This document shows, piece by piece, positions 51,153-61,125 of a stretch of DNA of 64,000 nt (the first letter of the stretch is position 1; each line of letters starts with the position of its first letter). The DNA lies in assembly GCA_018238155.1 (NCBI GenBank), contig JABCTZ010000022.1:1-64000 (forward strand), in the 5' to 3' direction. Origin of the DNA: Candidatus Heimdallarchaeota archaeon (lineage in GTDB: Archaea; Asgardarchaeota; Heimdallarchaeia; JABLTI01). The position numbers were made by a program, and so were the translations under genes. The notes beneath the pieces are model-generated. The model was given only the letters and a program-made list of their open reading frames with translations. It ran no database searches and was not told the origin of the DNA.

Positions 51153-51914
51153 CTATTTCTTCTCTAATTTTTGTAGTTGATTGATTGCTGTACCAGGCCT
51201 AACTCCTTTAGGGCAAACAGCATTACATGCAAATAGTTTCTCACAAGCAGGAGCAGCATCGTTCTTTTGTACTCTATTCAGAATTTCATTCCGATGAGAA
51301 TCGGATACTCGAGTGTCATCTATAAAGCGATATGCTTTTGCTAAGGCAGAAGGACCTAAATAGTTTTTATTTTTACCAGATACAGGGCAAGTCCAACAAA
51401 CACCACACAAAATACAATAAACCAATCGTTCAATTCTACGAGCATCCTCAAAAGCTTGAGAAGATTCAGGAGAAACATCTGTAATTTCCCGGTCAAAATA
51501 TGGTTGTATTTCTCGATAGAATTTCCAGAATGGTTCCATATCAACAATTAAATCTTTTATTACAGCCATATTAGGTAATGGTTCTATTAGAATTTCGTTT
51601 TCTTGATTCCAATTTGAAACATCACCAAATATTAGTTCTGGTACTTGCCGATGTTTCTTGATTTCTATAGGGTGTACTTGTGTTTTACAAGCTAACTGGG
51701 GGAACTTGTTGATTGTCAGACCACATGATCCACAAATTGCTCCTCTACATGAATATCGGAATGCAAGAGTTGAATCATAATGATCTTGTATATAGAATAG
51801 CGCTTCTAAAATTGTCATTCCAGGTTTAAGAGGAACTTGATATCGTTCATATCTCGGATCTTCATTTGGTCCGGCTTGTCTGAAAATGAGAAATGTTTGT
51901 TCGTTTTCAACCAT
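51153..51914 (-). CDS. sdhB: Succinate dehydrogenase / fumarate reductase iron-sulphur subunit
   Basis: A 253-residue SdhB/FrdB. The N-terminal ferredoxin domain holds the [2Fe-2S] ligands in RYSCRGAICGSCGLTI with the last Cys in FPQLACKT. The C-terminal domain has CILCGVCWTCPVSG and FACNAVCPKGVRPG for the [4Fe-4S] and [3Fe-4S] clusters. It passes electrons from the flavoprotein to the quinone site. It is directly joined to sdhA (start and stop adjacent at 51914/51915). No sdhC or sdhD anchor gene is in the neighbourhood; the following gene is the unrelated YdjM-like protein. Confidence 0.95.
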   Translation of the reverse strand: MVENEQTFLIFRQAGPNEDPRYERYQVPLKPGMTILEALFYIQDHYDSTLAFRYSCRGAICGSCGLTINKFPQLACKTQVHPIEIKKHRQVPELIFGDVSNWNQENEILIEPLPNMAVIKDLIVDMEPFWKFYREIQPYFDREITDVSPESSQAFEDARRIERLVYCILCGVCWTCPVSGKNKNYLGPSALAKAYRFIDDTRVSDSHRNEILNRVQKNDAAPACEKLFACNAVCPKGVRPGTAINQLQKLEKK

Positions 51915-53627
51915 TTAGTATGCACGCTCCTTAAGCTCGAAGAGACCTAGTGTTACAGGCTTTGTCTTCATTACTAGATTCTCTTTGTCTCGAGAGACCA
52001 GAGAATGTACAAGATACTTTTCATCATTTCTTTTAGGAAAATCTGTTCGATAGTGTGCCCCTCTGCTTTCTTCTCGCCAAAGAGCACTAAAAGCTGTTAC
52101 CTCTGCTATATCGATCATATTTCGTAATTCAAGCAATCGTATTAAGCCAAAGTTGAATACTCTATCATCTGTATCAAATTGCACGGATTTGAATTCTTTT
52201 TGTAATTTTTGGAGAGTGGTAACTGCATATTGCAATTTACTCACCTCTCTATACACGCCCACATTTTTATCCAATGTTTCTTTCATAACCAATCGAATCT
52301 CAACTGGTTTATTTCCGGTATTCTCTTTCCATTGCTTGAACAGGTTTTCTACCATATCCAAGGTTTGTTCTTCAGCTTTTAAGACAACTTCAGAAGATAA
52401 TTTCTTTTTCTTACCTCCTTTCAAAATAACTCTGGAAACGTATCGCCCAAAAACAACTGTTTCCAAAAGGGAGTTTCCTCCCAATCTATTTGCTCCATGT
52501 ACTGAAATACAGGAAGTTTCACCAATTGAATATAACCCATTCATTGGAGTTTCACCAAAATCTCCTTTGTATTTAGAAGCTATACCACCCATTGAATAGT
52601 GTTGAGCGGGTTGAACAGGAATTGGTTTTTCAATGGGGTCAACACCGGCAAAAAACATCGATATTTCTCTAATACCTGGCAACCGTTCCATGATTTTCTC
52701 TTTTCCAAGGCGAGTAAGATCAAGATGAACATAACCATCTTCAAATGCTCTACCTTCTATTATTTCAGTTTCAATTGCTCGTGAAACAATATCTCTTGGT
52801 GCTAATTCCATTGCTTTAGCAGCAACTTTACTCATGAAGCGTTCTCCATCCTTATTGAAGAGCAAACCACCTTCACCTCGGGCACCTTCAGTCATTAGAA
52901 TATTTGTTCCTAAGAGTGTTGTTGGATGAAATTGAACAAACTCACAATCTTGCATTGGAATTCCTGCACGAAAAGCAGCACCTAACCCATCACCAGTATT
53001 TATAATTGCATTTGTTGATCGTTTGTAAATGCGACCAAAACCACCAGTAGCTAAAACAACAATCTCGGATCTAAAAATAACCAATTCACCAGTAGCCATA
53101 TTCATTGTAATTATACCGGCAATTTGATTATCGACTTTAATAAGATCAATCAAAAAAAACTCATCGTAAAATTTTACTTCCTTACGAACACATTGTTCGT
53201 ATAAAGTATGTAATAAAACATGACCTGTTCGATCTCCTGCATAACAAGTCCTTGGAAAACCCGCCCCACCAAATGGACGCTGTGCAATAAGTCCGGAATC
53301 TAATCTAGAAAACGGTGCACCCATACTTTCAAGCTCGATGACAATTTTCGGAGCTTCTTCTGCGAGAAACATTGCAGCATCTTGGTCAGCTAAGTAGTCC
53401 GAACCGTAAACAGTATCATAAGCATGACGTTTTGGCTCATCATCTTTACCTGTAGGAGTATTAGCTAATGCAGCATTTATCCCCCCTTGAGCCGCTCCAG
53501 AATGACTTCTTAGTGGATGAACCTTGCTGATAACAGCTGCATTCCACTTGCCTGCTAGCTCAAAGGCAACTCTCAAACCGCTAAGACCACCTCCAACGAT
53601 TACAACATCAAATTCTTGTACATTCAA
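51915..53627 (-). CDS. sdhA: Succinate dehydrogenase / fumarate reductase flavoprotein subunit
   Basis: A 570-residue SdhA/FrdA. FAD-binding [14 protein letters not shown]; the His for covalent flavin attachment in [21 protein letters not shown] and dicarboxylate site residues in [23 protein letters not shown] and the [13 protein letters not shown] loop. The C-terminal domain ends [14 protein letters not shown]. It oxidises succinate to fumarate or the reverse. Co-transcribed with sdhB. The sequence cannot tell which direction the enzyme runs. Confidence 0.96.
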   Translation of the reverse strand: MNVQEFDVVIVGGGLSGLRVAFELAGKWNAAVISKVHPLRSHSGAAQGGINAALANTPTGKDDEPKRHAYDTVYGSDYLADQDAAMFLAEEAPKIVIELESMGAPFSRLDSGLIAQRPFGGAGFPRTCYAGDRTGHVLLHTLYEQCVRKEVKFYDEFFLIDLIKVDNQIAGIITMNMATGELVIFRSEIVVLATGGFGRIYKRSTNAIINTGDGLGAAFRAGIPMQDCEFVQFHPTTLLGTNILMTEGARGEGGLLFNKDGERFMSKVAAKAMELAPRDIVSRAIETEIIEGRAFEDGYVHLDLTRLGKEKIMERLPGIREISMFFAGVDPIEKPIPVQPAQHYSMGGIASKYKGDFGETPMNGLYSIGETSCISVHGANRLGGNSLLETVVFGRYVSRVILKGGKKKKLSSEVVLKAEEQTLDMVENLFKQWKENTGNKPVEIRLVMKETLDKNVGVYREVSKLQYAVTTLQKLQKEFKSVQFDTDDRVFNFGLIRLLELRNMIDIAEVTAFSALWREESRGAHYRTDFPKRNDEKYLVHSLVSRDKENLVMKTKPVTLGLFELKERAY

Positions 53628-53760
53628 GTATTTAACCTTCCTTCAAAACTTCAGACCTAGTAAAATATTGTCAAACATAGATATAGGTTTACTCTCTCAA
53701 AAAGTAAAGTGTACTAATAACTATGAGTAATTTATTATTTAATTACTGTTCATCTCGAGT

Positions 53761-54015
53761 GTGATTAAATTGTCCAAAGAAATTATTTTTATTTCAGCGC
53801 CATTATGTGCAAAATGCATTCGAATAAAACGTTGGCTAAAAGAAGTCAAAGAAAATCACCCAGAAATTGAAATCACCAAACTCAATATTGCTTTCAAAGC
53901 TAAGGAAGTGAAAAAATATAACATTAAAACTATTCCAACAGTCATTGTTGGTAAAACAATGCTTGGTGGTTGGATTAAAGAAGAAGAATTTAAAGCTGCC
54001 TTAGAAAAAATGTGA
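53761..54015 (+). CDS. Thioredoxin/glutaredoxin-like protein
   Basis: An 84-residue thioredoxin-fold protein. The redox motif is CAKC (FISAPLCAKCIRIKRWL), and the cis-Pro loop is IKTIPTVIVG, matching small archaeal glutaredoxin-like thioredoxins. It would reduce disulfides in the cytoplasm. It starts with GTG at 53761, with the strand right after. It lies between sdhA and the aldolase, on the opposite strand to both. Confidence 0.85.
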   Translation: MIKLSKEIIFISAPLCAKCIRIKRWLKEVKENHPEIEITKLNIAFKAKEVKKYNIKTIPTVIVGKTMLGGWIKEEEFKAALEKM

Positions 54016-54038
54016 ATAAAAATAAAGAAGAGAAAGTA

Positions 54039-55004
54039 TCAGTATCTATCAGCAGATCCTAAAACTTCTTTGTTTTTATAGATTAATAATTTTTTAAGCT
54101 CTTCTCTTGCTGGTCCGAGATATTTTCTGGGGTCAAATACTCCTGGTGTTTCAGCGAGAACTTTTCTTATCATTGCAGTAATCACTAAGCGACCATCTGA
54201 GTCAATGTTTATTTTACAAACATTCTTTGCAGCAGCTTTTCGTAATTGTTCTTCTGGAACGCCTACTGCACCTGCTAAATCACCTCCAAATTGGTTTACC
54301 ATTTCTACATATTCTTGTGGTACAGATGAGCTGCCATGTAGAACAATTGGGAATCCTGGTAGTCTCTTCTGAATTTCATCGAGAATATCAAATCTAAGAG
54401 GAGGAATTGGTTTTCCAGGTTTGAATTTGAAGGCACCATGTGATGTACCAATAGAAATTGCCAAACTATCACAACCAGTTCGATTAACGAAGTCTTCAAC
54501 TTCCTCTGGTTTCGTATAGTGAGACACTTCAGATGAAACATGTTCTTCTATACCCGCAAGAACACCTAATTCAGCTTCAACAGTAACATCGAATTTCTTG
54601 GCATATTCAACAACTTGTTTAGTAATCTTGATGTTCTCTTCAAATGGATGGTGAGAACCGTCGTACATTACTGATGAGAAGCCCATATCAATACAAGATT
54701 TTGCTATCTCAAAGGAATCTCCGTGATCTAAATGAAGCGCCATTGGAATTTTTCCCCCGAGTTCTTTCATATATTCAACAGCACCTTCAGCCATAAACCT
54801 CAGGAGAGTTTGATTTGCATATTTTCTTGCTCCTTTTGAGACTTGTAGGATCACTGGTGAACGAGATTCAACACACGCCATAACAATTGCTTGTAATTGT
54901 TCCATATTATTGAAATTATAGGCTGGAATAGCATAGCTGTTTTCCATTGCATGCTTAAACATTTCTCGGGTATTAACAAAACCCAATTCTTTGTAATTGA
55001 CCAT
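54039..55004 (-). CDS. fba: Fructose-bisphosphate aldolase, class II
   Basis: A 321-residue class II (zinc-dependent) aldolase. Metal ligands are in ALHLDHGDSFE (His), VEAELGVLAG (Glu) and IGTSHGAFKF and VLHGSSSVPQ (His). The FNFNNMEQ-type start (AIPAYNFNNMEQLQA) and SVMYDGSHHPFEENI match the family. It cleaves or forms fructose 1,6-bisphosphate in glycolysis or gluconeogenesis. Many archaea use class I or the bifunctional FBP aldolase/phosphatase instead, so a bacterial-type class II enzyme is worth noting. It is next to glmS, which uses fructose-6-phosphate. Confidence 0.95.
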   Translation of the reverse strand: MVNYKELGFVNTREMFKHAMENSYAIPAYNFNNMEQLQAIVMACVESRSPVILQVSKGARKYANQTLLRFMAEGAVEYMKELGGKIPMALHLDHGDSFEIAKSCIDMGFSSVMYDGSHHPFEENIKITKQVVEYAKKFDVTVEAELGVLAGIEEHVSSEVSHYTKPEEVEDFVNRTGCDSLAISIGTSHGAFKFKPGKPIPPLRFDILDEIQKRLPGFPIVLHGSSSVPQEYVEMVNQFGGDLAGAVGVPEEQLRKAAAKNVCKINIDSDGRLVITAMIRKVLAETPGVFDPRKYLGPAREELKKLLIYKNKEVLGSADRY

Positions 55005-55020
55005 TTTTTTCCTTCCTATC

Positions 55021-56847
55021 TTAATCTACTGTGAGTGTTTTAGAAAGGTTTCTAGGATAATCAGGATTTATCCCTCTTTCAATTGACATATATAACGCAA
55101 GTAGCTGTAGTGGTATAACAGCTAAGATTGGAGATATTAATTGTGAAGATTTAGGTATCTCGAAGTAATCTTCTTCTTGAACATATTTATCTAATCCATC
55201 TATATGTTCAGCAATAACAATTGGTCTTCCTTCACGACATTCCACTTCGGAAATATGTGAAATAACATAGTACTTGTCATTGGGTGCAACAACATAAATT
55301 ACAGGATAACCATCACTTACAATACTTAAAGGACCATGTTTAAATTCAGATGAATACATTGCTTCTGCAGCAATATAATTTATTTCTCTAATTTTCAGTG
55401 CTCCTTCTAAAGCAACACCATGTGTAACACCATAGCCAAGGAGAGACATAGCATTTATTTTACTGAGCTCCTTAGCAATTTTCTTTGCGCGTTCATCACT
55501 GTTTTTCACTGTCACCTCAACCAATTTAGAGAGATTATGGATTTCATCCTTAAGTGATTCAAAATCCTTATCAGATAATTTCCCTTTGGCATGTCCAACT
55601 CTTGCTGCAAGTATCAGAAAGAGTAATACTTGATTTGTATAGGTTTTTGTTGCAGGAACACTTCGTTCAATTCCGGCACCAATATAAGCATAAGCTTCTG
55701 ACATTCTTTCTACAGTTGAACCTGGAACGTTAACCATTCCAAGAATGTGATATCCTTTTGGTTTAGCAAAATTAATAGTATTAATGATGTCCTTAGTTTC
55801 CCCACTTTGGGAGACGCAAAGCATTGCAGTTGTATCTCCTGGGTCATAGTCTTTGTATTCTTCAAAGAACCGTCCCCCAATTACAGGGATAGCTAAAACA
55901 CCTGCTACGTTATTCAAATAATAAGAACCAACATTGCAAGCATTCAAACTTGACCCACAACCAATTAGAAAGACTTTATCAGCTTTAGCTAACTTCTCTA
56001 CTAAACTATCCAAAACATCACTTTCTAAACCATAAGCAAGTTTCTCTGTTGCATCTACTTGTTCATATATTTCTTTTGTAAGAAAATAGTCGAAATCTCC
56101 TTTGACAGCATCCTCTGCAGATAAGTCAGAAATTCTTGATTCTCTTGTTATTTCTGAGCCGTCTTTTACACTAAAAATTCTGTAAGAATCTGCTGTTAGC
56201 TCAACGATTTCGCCATCATTCAAAGGTACGAATTTCTTAGTTAGAGGTAATATTGAAGGTAAATCTGAGGCAATATATGTTTCCTCTTCACCCAAACCAA
56301 TAACTAATGAAGAACCCATTTTCACTGCGTATAATTTCTCAGGACTGTCTTTATGATAAGTAACAAAAGCGAATGCACCCTCCATTTCAGCTATTCCCCC
56401 AATAATTGCTTTTATCATGTCTTGTTCTTTATCATAATGTTTCTCTATGGCATGAACACAAATTTCCCCATCATTCTGGCTAATGATATTGTGTCCTTCT
56501 TTTTCGAGATTTTCTTTGGTTTCATAATAGCTAATGATATTCCCGTTGTGAGCTCCGATCATATCTCCATCGCAATCAAAGTGTGGTTGAGCATTTATTT
56601 TGCTTGGCTTGCCAAAAGTTGACCAACGCAATTGACCGATACCAATATTTCCTTTCATTTCTGCTAGCTTTAATGATTCAATCACATAATCGATTGTTCC
56701 AACATCTTTTCTGAGATCGATCACTCCATCCTTATAAACTGCTAAACCGGCGCTATCATACCCACGATAGGCTAATCGTTTACCAATAATCAAAAGCTTC
56801 TTTGCAACATCACTTTTTTTTGCTATTATACCAAAAATACCACACAC
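55021..56847 (-). CDS. glmS: Glutamine-fructose-6-phosphate aminotransferase
   Basis: A 608-residue GlmS. The N-terminal Ntn glutaminase begins with the catalytic Cys (MCGIFGIIAKK) and keeps RGYDSAGLAV, RWSTFGKP and AHNGNI. Two SIS sugar-isomerase domains follow, with CGSSLNACNVG, CVSQSGETKDII and SVPATKTYTNQVLL, and the conserved end LSKTLTVD. It makes glucosamine-6-phosphate for cell-surface glycans. Spacing to the aldolase gene is 16 bases, so the two are co-transcribed. Confidence 0.96.
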   Translation of the reverse strand: MCGIFGIIAKKSDVAKKLLIIGKRLAYRGYDSAGLAVYKDGVIDLRKDVGTIDYVIESLKLAEMKGNIGIGQLRWSTFGKPSKINAQPHFDCDGDMIGAHNGNIISYYETKENLEKEGHNIISQNDGEICVHAIEKHYDKEQDMIKAIIGGIAEMEGAFAFVTYHKDSPEKLYAVKMGSSLVIGLGEEETYIASDLPSILPLTKKFVPLNDGEIVELTADSYRIFSVKDGSEITRESRISDLSAEDAVKGDFDYFLTKEIYEQVDATEKLAYGLESDVLDSLVEKLAKADKVFLIGCGSSLNACNVGSYYLNNVAGVLAIPVIGGRFFEEYKDYDPGDTTAMLCVSQSGETKDIINTINFAKPKGYHILGMVNVPGSTVERMSEAYAYIGAGIERSVPATKTYTNQVLLFLILAARVGHAKGKLSDKDFESLKDEIHNLSKLVEVTVKNSDERAKKIAKELSKINAMSLLGYGVTHGVALEGALKIREINYIAAEAMYSSEFKHGPLSIVSDGYPVIYVVAPNDKYYVISHISEVECREGRPIVIAEHIDGLDKYVQEEDYFEIPKSSQLISPILAVIPLQLLALYMSIERGINPDYPRNLSKTLTVD

Positions 56848-57372
56848 TTTCTATATACCATCCTTAAATTGAGCCAAAAGTACAGATAATTCAACATCTA
56901 ACTGTAAATTCAAGTTTGGGAAAAATCTACCTAAATTTAATTTTTAGCTTAGTTTTGTAATCTCGTGCAAATAAACACCTCAATATTTGCTTACGGATTT
57001 AAAATTGTGGTTGTATTCTTCTTTAGTGCTTTTGTTTTTTTTCTTTTTGTTTTATTTTTATTCTAATCCTGTTCGTTTCTTCTTGTTGATTGTCTTTGCT
57101 TTCTTGTAGTTCTTGTGGTAATTTTTGCCCATAAGTTTCTTGATTCTTAGACCGATAATGAGTGCTAATTATTGAAAGTTCATTCTACCAATGTTAGTAC
57201 TTACTTAGGTTAAGAGTCTTGGAGAATGCTTAACATTGTGTCAATGGTCACCTTAATAGAATTATTTCTTTCCACAATCTTCTTTCCTCGTATCTACCAA
57301 CAACTCAACCACACTTTCGAAGAATTTAGTTTAAAAAGAGTTAAAAAAAAGGAATATTATTTGTACACTCTT
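56848..57372. other. Gene-poor 525-bp region upstream of glmS
   Basis: A T-rich plus strand with a pyrimidine tract at about 57020-57070. A short frame at 57226-57435 is hydrophobic and overlaps a supported gene on the other strand, so I do not call it. The region should hold the glmS promoter. A leader RNA or riboswitch is possible but no fold could be defended by eye. Confidence 0.35.
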
Positions 57373-58059
57373 TTAAACTTCATCAACAAAAGCACCAAAT
57401 CCTCCACCATATGTTCCTTGGAGGATGAACGCTAAAATGAGTAAAAGAAGGCCGTTTACAATTAAAATTGAAAAAATACCTCCTCTAAATATTAGAGACT
57501 TCATTTTATAGTATTTGTCTTCAGAGTCCTCCTCATCATCCAATTCATACACATATTCATCAATTTCATCAGCTTCACTAATGTCTTCTTCAAATTCAAC
57601 TTCATCGTCGTCTTCATCTTCTTCATATTGGTATTCATCATCATCTAAATACTCATGTTTAGTTGATCGATCTTTTTTCTGTTGCTTGTCCTTGATGATT
57701 TCTTTGTATATTTTAGACTTCGTATTTTCTCTTCTAACCATTTTATAAACGAAGAAATTTCGATAAGCCATATCACCAAGTACAGCAAAACCAAAAAACA
57801 CCATACCAACAAGACCAATAACTGCTACTGGATTGACATTTTCAGGGAAGCCAACATAATAATCTATGAGAATAATCGTTCCGGCAATAAGAAAGGATGG
57901 AATGGTCATTAACAGAATTAGAGCCCACTTTGGTAATTTAATTTCAGGTAATTTGAATTTTCTGTTTTCTTGTTCAAAATCATTTTCAACAAGAATATCA
58001 TCATCATTTTCAATTGCAGTTTCCTCTATAATTTCGTTTTCCGCAGACACTAAAATCAC
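57373..58059 (-). CDS. Membrane protein with long acidic cytosolic loop, 228 aa
   Basis: Not recognised. Three hydrophobic segments are visible: ALILLMTIPSFLIAGTIILI near residue 50, PVAVIGLVGMVFFGFAVLG near 80 and GIFSILIVNGLLLLILAFIL near 200. Between the second and third is a highly charged segment of Lys/Arg and then about 45 mostly Asp/Glu/Tyr residues, probably disordered. Start is GTG at 58059, or the second GTG nine bases on, which has AGGTG upstream. It is divergent from the Arf-like GTPase, so the pair may share a promoter region; partnership is speculative. Confidence 0.65.
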   Translation of the reverse strand: MILVSAENEIIEETAIENDDDILVENDFEQENRKFKLPEIKLPKWALILLMTIPSFLIAGTIILIDYYVGFPENVNPVAVIGLVGMVFFGFAVLGDMAYRNFFVYKMVRRENTKSKIYKEIIKDKQQKKDRSTKHEYLDDDEYQYEEDEDDDEVEFEEDISEADEIDEYVYELDDEEDSEDKYYKMKSLIFRGGIFSILIVNGLLLLILAFILQGTYGGGFGAFVDEV

Positions 58060-58253
58060 CTGTTAATAGGATTAATAATAATAATTTATTCTAAAAGGAT
58101 TGTCAATAGTTTGTATAATACTATTTCACAATTGTTAGAGCTACAATCGCATTTATGACACAAAAAGAATATTTATGAAGTGGTATCATTTTACCATAAT
58201 ACGAACTTAAACTCAGACCAATTATTATAGTTAAATTTGTCGGTGCATACTTA

Positions 58254-59264
58254 ATGTTTACTATCGGATTTGTAGGAATTGATAATGCCGGAAAAACAAC
58301 TATTATTGATATTTTTTCCAAGCAAAAATTATCACAAACTATTCCTACAGTTGGAGTAAATCTTGAACAAATCGGTTTTTCTGAAATAGATTTTGAAGTA
58401 AATATTTTGGATATGGGCGGTCAAAAGCACTTTAGGTTATTATGGGTTGATTATCTCAATACTGTTGATGCAATTATCTACGTTATAGATTCTGGCGATC
58501 ACGAACGTTTAGATGAAACTTTAAACGAATTCAGAAAAATGCTTGTTTTAACTGAAGTTAATGCTGTTCCAATTTTGGTTTTACTTAATAAAACGGATTT
58601 ACCCGATTCTATGAATGCTATGGATATTGGTGATAAATTATCTGTTTTCCCAGAATTAGCGAATAGAAATTGGAACATCATCGAAACAAGTGCAGTCACA
58701 ACAAAAGGGCTCATTGAGATGTTTAAGTGGACCTACTCAAAGGTCACTACAAAAACAATTGAATTTGATGTTGAATACAGAGAAAGTGATGACAAAAAAT
58801 ACTATACTCCTTGCCCTCTTTTGCTGAAACTCAATGATGGTAATTATTGTATAAATCATGACGAGTTCACTCAAATAAAATTAGTCCCGTTAGACTCACT
58901 CTTTAATTCAGAAATACTTGAAACAGAGGACATAATTAAAGATACCAAAGAAGAATTTAAGAAAACAGGGGATAAAGTTTGTTTCAATAGTATTTTTGTT
59001 TCTGATGCAGACGAAATAATCCACTGTGCAACAGACAATTCAGATATTGAAGTCGAAAGTGTCAATGCAAGTAAAGAAGAATATATTGATTCTTATAATA
59101 TGATGCATTTAACTGGTGGAGTGATTTGTTCAGAATGTTTGTATAAAATACTCTTCTCAGTGCTTAAACGTAAAATAAAAGCAGGAATTGAACTGCACAA
59201 TGATGAAATAGAAAGTGTTAAGGAAGCCGAACAAAGACGCTCTACAGATTTAAGTAAATGTTAG
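58254..59264 (+). CDS. Arf-like small GTPase with C-terminal Cys-containing extension
   Basis: Residues 1-170 are an Arf/Arl-family GTPase: P-loop GIDNAGKT at 8-15, switch I PTVGVNLEQI, switch II DMGGQKHFRLLW with Gln57, NKTD at 112-115 and TSAV near 145. There is no N-terminal amphipathic helix or Gly2 for myristoylation. From about 172 an extra 165-residue domain follows, acidic, with Cys in YYTPCPLLLK, NYCINHDEF and GGVICSECLYKI, which could hold zinc or form a small adaptor fold. Arf-like GTPases with such tails are known in Asgard archaea. The stop is a double TAG. Confidence 0.85.
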   Translation: MFTIGFVGIDNAGKTTIIDIFSKQKLSQTIPTVGVNLEQIGFSEIDFEVNILDMGGQKHFRLLWVDYLNTVDAIIYVIDSGDHERLDETLNEFRKMLVLTEVNAVPILVLLNKTDLPDSMNAMDIGDKLSVFPELANRNWNIIETSAVTTKGLIEMFKWTYSKVTTKTIEFDVEYRESDDKKYYTPCPLLLKLNDGNYCINHDEFTQIKLVPLDSLFNSEILETEDIIKDTKEEFKKTGDKVCFNSIFVSDADEIIHCATDNSDIEVESVNASKEEYIDSYNMMHLTGGVICSECLYKILFSVLKRKIKAGIELHNDEIESVKEAEQRRSTDLSKC

Positions 59265-59270
59265 TAGTAA

Positions 59271-59527
59271 TTATTGTTTGTATTTTATAATTACAGTATC
59301 ATATACCTCTTTGCAGTCTTTGTTGATATTTCTCTGGTTAAATAATTCAGATATCTCTCTAGCTACTTGGATTGCAATAACGATATATTTTCCATCAATT
59401 GTATTAGCTATCTCATTTGAAATTTCAAAAACTATTTGATATTATTTTATTAAAGCAGACATGGTTTCACCACTCATTTCTGATTCATTGACAGAGGAGT
59501 CCCCTTTGTAAGCATAGATTTCTTGTT
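59271..59527 (-). pseudogene. Degenerate gene remnant
   Basis: The gap before glyA holds a protein-like minus-strand frame: EIYAYKGDSSVNESEMSGET, a TAA at 59442-59444, then IVFEISNEIANTIDGKYIVI and REISELFNQRNINKDCKEVY, ending at 59271. Apart from the single stop it reads as one protein of about 80 residues. No good start codon is found, and the family is not recognised. It looks like a decayed small gene. Confidence 0.4.
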
Positions 59528-59686
59528 TTAAACAGAATCACTACTAGGCATATTTCTAATGGATTTGAAGTGAGTGTTATTTTTAGTTTTTTGGGATAAA
59601 ATTTTAAGGAGAATATACTAGTTTGTTCTCAATTACAAATTAAACCTTTGTAGAAATAAAAGAAAAAAATTGTTGAGGAACGCAAG

Positions 59687-61027
59687 TTGAATGGTAAAGA
59701 AATAATCCAAAAAGTTCGCCAAAAAATGAAAGATCATCATGATTTATTCGCTCGAGCTATCCCTTTGATTGCTTCTGAAAATATTACTAGTAAAGAAGTA
59801 AGAGAAGCAACATTATCTGATTTCAGTCATAGATATGCAGAAGGATGGCCTGGAGAGCGTGTTTATGCCGGATGTCAGCATCTAGATGAAGTAGAGTTTA
59901 TTTGTATGGATTTAGCCAAAGAAGTATTTGGTGCAAAATTCGCAGATGTTCGACCAATATCTGGAGTAGTAGCTAATTTAGTTCTTTATTCTGCATTCAC
60001 TAACCCAGGAGATATTAGTATGTCTATCAGCATTCCTTGTGGTGGTCATATATCAACGGGACCTTTACACACAAGTAAGGGTGCATATATGGGTGGAACT
60101 GCAGGAGCAGTTCGAGGATTAAATGTTAAATACATCCCATTCGATAGACGCGGATTAGTTATTGACGTAGAAAAAGCAGAAGAAGCAATAAAAGAATTGA
60201 AACCAAAATTACTCCATTTTGGAGCTTCAGTATTCCTATTTCCACATCCTGTTAAAGAACTCGCTCCAGTTGCTAAGGATTTAGGTGCAAAAGTTACTTA
60301 TGATGCTGCACATGTTTCAGGTTTAATTGCATGTGGGCATTTCCAAGATCCTTTAGCTGAAGGCGCAGAAGCTATGGCTTTTTCAACCCACAAAACAATG
60401 TTTGGACCACAACATGGTTGTGTAGTCTCATCAAGTGATGATGAAGAAACTACTAATAAAATTAAGAGAGCTACCTTCCCAGGTATGACCAGCAATCATC
60501 ATTTACACAATGTTGCAGGATTAGCAATTGCCCTTGCTGAAATCAAAGAATTTGGCAAAGAATATGGTGGGCAAGTTATTAAGAATTCACAAGCATTAGC
60601 AAAATACCTTGAAGCAGAAGGATTCTTCGTTTGCGCAAAAGATAAAGGCTATACTAAATCACATACCTTATTAGTCGATGTCAGTCCATTACAAGAAAAA
60701 TCAGGATTAGGAAAAGACATCGAAGAAGACCTTGAGAAAGCAGATATTATTCTCAATAGAAATTTACTACCATGGGACATGTATGAAGGAAGAAATTACC
60801 TAAACCCAGGTGGAATTAGAATGGGCACTTCTGAAATTACAAGACTAGGTATGAAAGAATCTGAAATGAAAGAAATTGCAAACTTTATGCGTAGAGTAGT
60901 CATTGATCGTGAAGAGCCTACAAAAGTTGCTAAAGATGTCAATACTTTCAGAAGCGCTTTCCAAAAACTTCACTATTGCTTCAGCTCCAATGAAGATGCT
61001 TACAAATTCATAGAGATAGTAAAATAA
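59687..61027 (+). CDS. glyA: Serine hydroxymethyltransferase (archaeal type)
   Basis: A 446-residue PLP enzyme interconverting serine and glycine with a folate or methanopterin C1 carrier. PLP Lys236 is in FSTHKTMFGPQHG; other landmarks are PLIASENITSKEV, HRYAEGWPGERVYAGCQ, CGGHISTGPLH, DAAHVSGLIACG and NPGGIRMGTSEITRLGM. The shape and length match the archaeal SHMT clade, which tends to use methanopterin derivatives. Start is TTG at 59687; the ATG one base later is out of frame. The carrier cannot be decided from sequence. Confidence 0.95.
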   Translation: MNGKEIIQKVRQKMKDHHDLFARAIPLIASENITSKEVREATLSDFSHRYAEGWPGERVYAGCQHLDEVEFICMDLAKEVFGAKFADVRPISGVVANLVLYSAFTNPGDISMSISIPCGGHISTGPLHTSKGAYMGGTAGAVRGLNVKYIPFDRRGLVIDVEKAEEAIKELKPKLLHFGASVFLFPHPVKELAPVAKDLGAKVTYDAAHVSGLIACGHFQDPLAEGAEAMAFSTHKTMFGPQHGCVVSSSDDEETTNKIKRATFPGMTSNHHLHNVAGLAIALAEIKEFGKEYGGQVIKNSQALAKYLEAEGFFVCAKDKGYTKSHTLLVDVSPLQEKSGLGKDIEEDLEKADIILNRNLLPWDMYEGRNYLNPGGIRMGTSEITRLGMKESEMKEIANFMRRVVIDREEPTKVAKDVNTFRSAFQKLHYCFSSNEDAYKFIEIVK

Positions 61028-61125
61028 CAAAATTATGCTCTATATTAGAGCTAAAAACAGCTGGAAAAGACTATAATAAACAATAGTGCTTTTCTTTTAT
61101 TTTTCTTTTTGTAAATTCAAATTAT

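Noticed and set aside
57226..57435. Plus-strand 69-aa frame
   Set aside because: It overlaps the supported minus-strand membrane protein gene and its sequence is not protein-like beyond a hydrophobic start.
57515..57748. Ser-rich plus-strand frame
   Set aside because: It is the reverse of the Asp/Glu-rich segment of the membrane protein gene.
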